Source: Cyanobacteria bacterium UBA11370
Lineage (GTDB): Bacteria > Cyanobacteriota > Cyanobacteriia > Cyanobacteriales > Coleofasciculaceae
Direction of reading: 5' to 3'
Assembly (NCBI GenBank): GCA_003486645.1
Contig: DNGI01000257.1
Span: 1 to 5,362, forward strand
Length of the DNA stretch: 5,362 nucleotides
Program-made: the position numbers and the translations under genes
Shown here: positions 5,300-5,362 of the stretch, in pieces
Layout: each line of letters starts with the position of its first letter
How positions within the stretch are numbered: the first letter of the stretch is position 1
Notes under the pieces: model-generated
Seen by the model: the letters and a program-made list of their open reading frames with translations, nothing else
Databases searched by the model: none
What the model was told of the DNA's origin: nothing

Positions 5300-5362
5300 T
5301 GAGATTGAAGCGTTAAACCATCTTAGCGCTAGACAAAGGAGTTGCAAATTGCCTACAGCGTC

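Noticed and set aside
5336..5362. AAGGAG followed by TTG at 5349 as the start of a further gene
   Set aside because: Only four codons remain before the window ends, so the spacing alone cannot support a gene call.

Overview
The window comes from a cyanobacterium, probably a filamentous or other large-genome species. It carries a photosystem I gene (psaE), a cyanobacterial-type NDH-1 gene (ndhD), five copies of the HIP1 octamer GCGATCGC (554, 2438, 3075, 3262, 4746), short tandem 7- and 8-bp repeats, and a zinc-ribbon/Ser-Thr kinase/WD40 protein of a kind common in such genomes. All four genes lie on the + strand; I see no credible minus-strand gene and no tRNA, rRNA, CRISPR array or transposase.

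Layout: the left edge has a C-rich repeat (3-27), then psaE (156-524). A perfect 16-bp-arm palindrome (565-597) separates psaE from ndhD (714-2405). After ndhD comes a terminator-like hairpin (2436-2470). Two different simple repeats then lie back to back (GTTGTTA units at 2471-2510, CCCCCTCT units at 2521-2550), followed by a short start-less open stretch (2559-2633) and a TATAAT box. The third gene (best start 2651, end 3142) encodes a small conserved protein of unknown function. A worn copy of the 565-597 palindrome overlaps its stop codon, and a tandem 11-bp duplication follows. The last gene (best start 3237, end 5213) encodes a 658-residue protein: Cys4 zinc ribbon, Ser/Thr kinase and a seven-bladed WD40 propeller. 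Beyond its stop, 5213-5299 still reads in another frame as a decayed WD40 blade; 5300-5362 holds nothing I can support.

Functional picture: PsaE forms part of the stromal docking face of photosystem I, and NdhD is a proton-pumping membrane subunit of NDH-1, so both belong to thylakoid electron transport around photosystem I. The hairpin and the likely separate promoter between them argue against one tight operon. The kinase is probably a separate signalling gene with no evident link to them.

The most notable features are a kinase whose reading frame contains five perfect GTGGGGA heptamers between the catalytic loop and the DFG motif (a potential slippage site and G-quadruplex), the WD40 remnant after its stop, a PsaE with a tail of about 55 residues, and two related palindromes of which the second keeps its pairing mainly through G-U pairs in the + strand RNA. 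I found no clear new multi-gene system.
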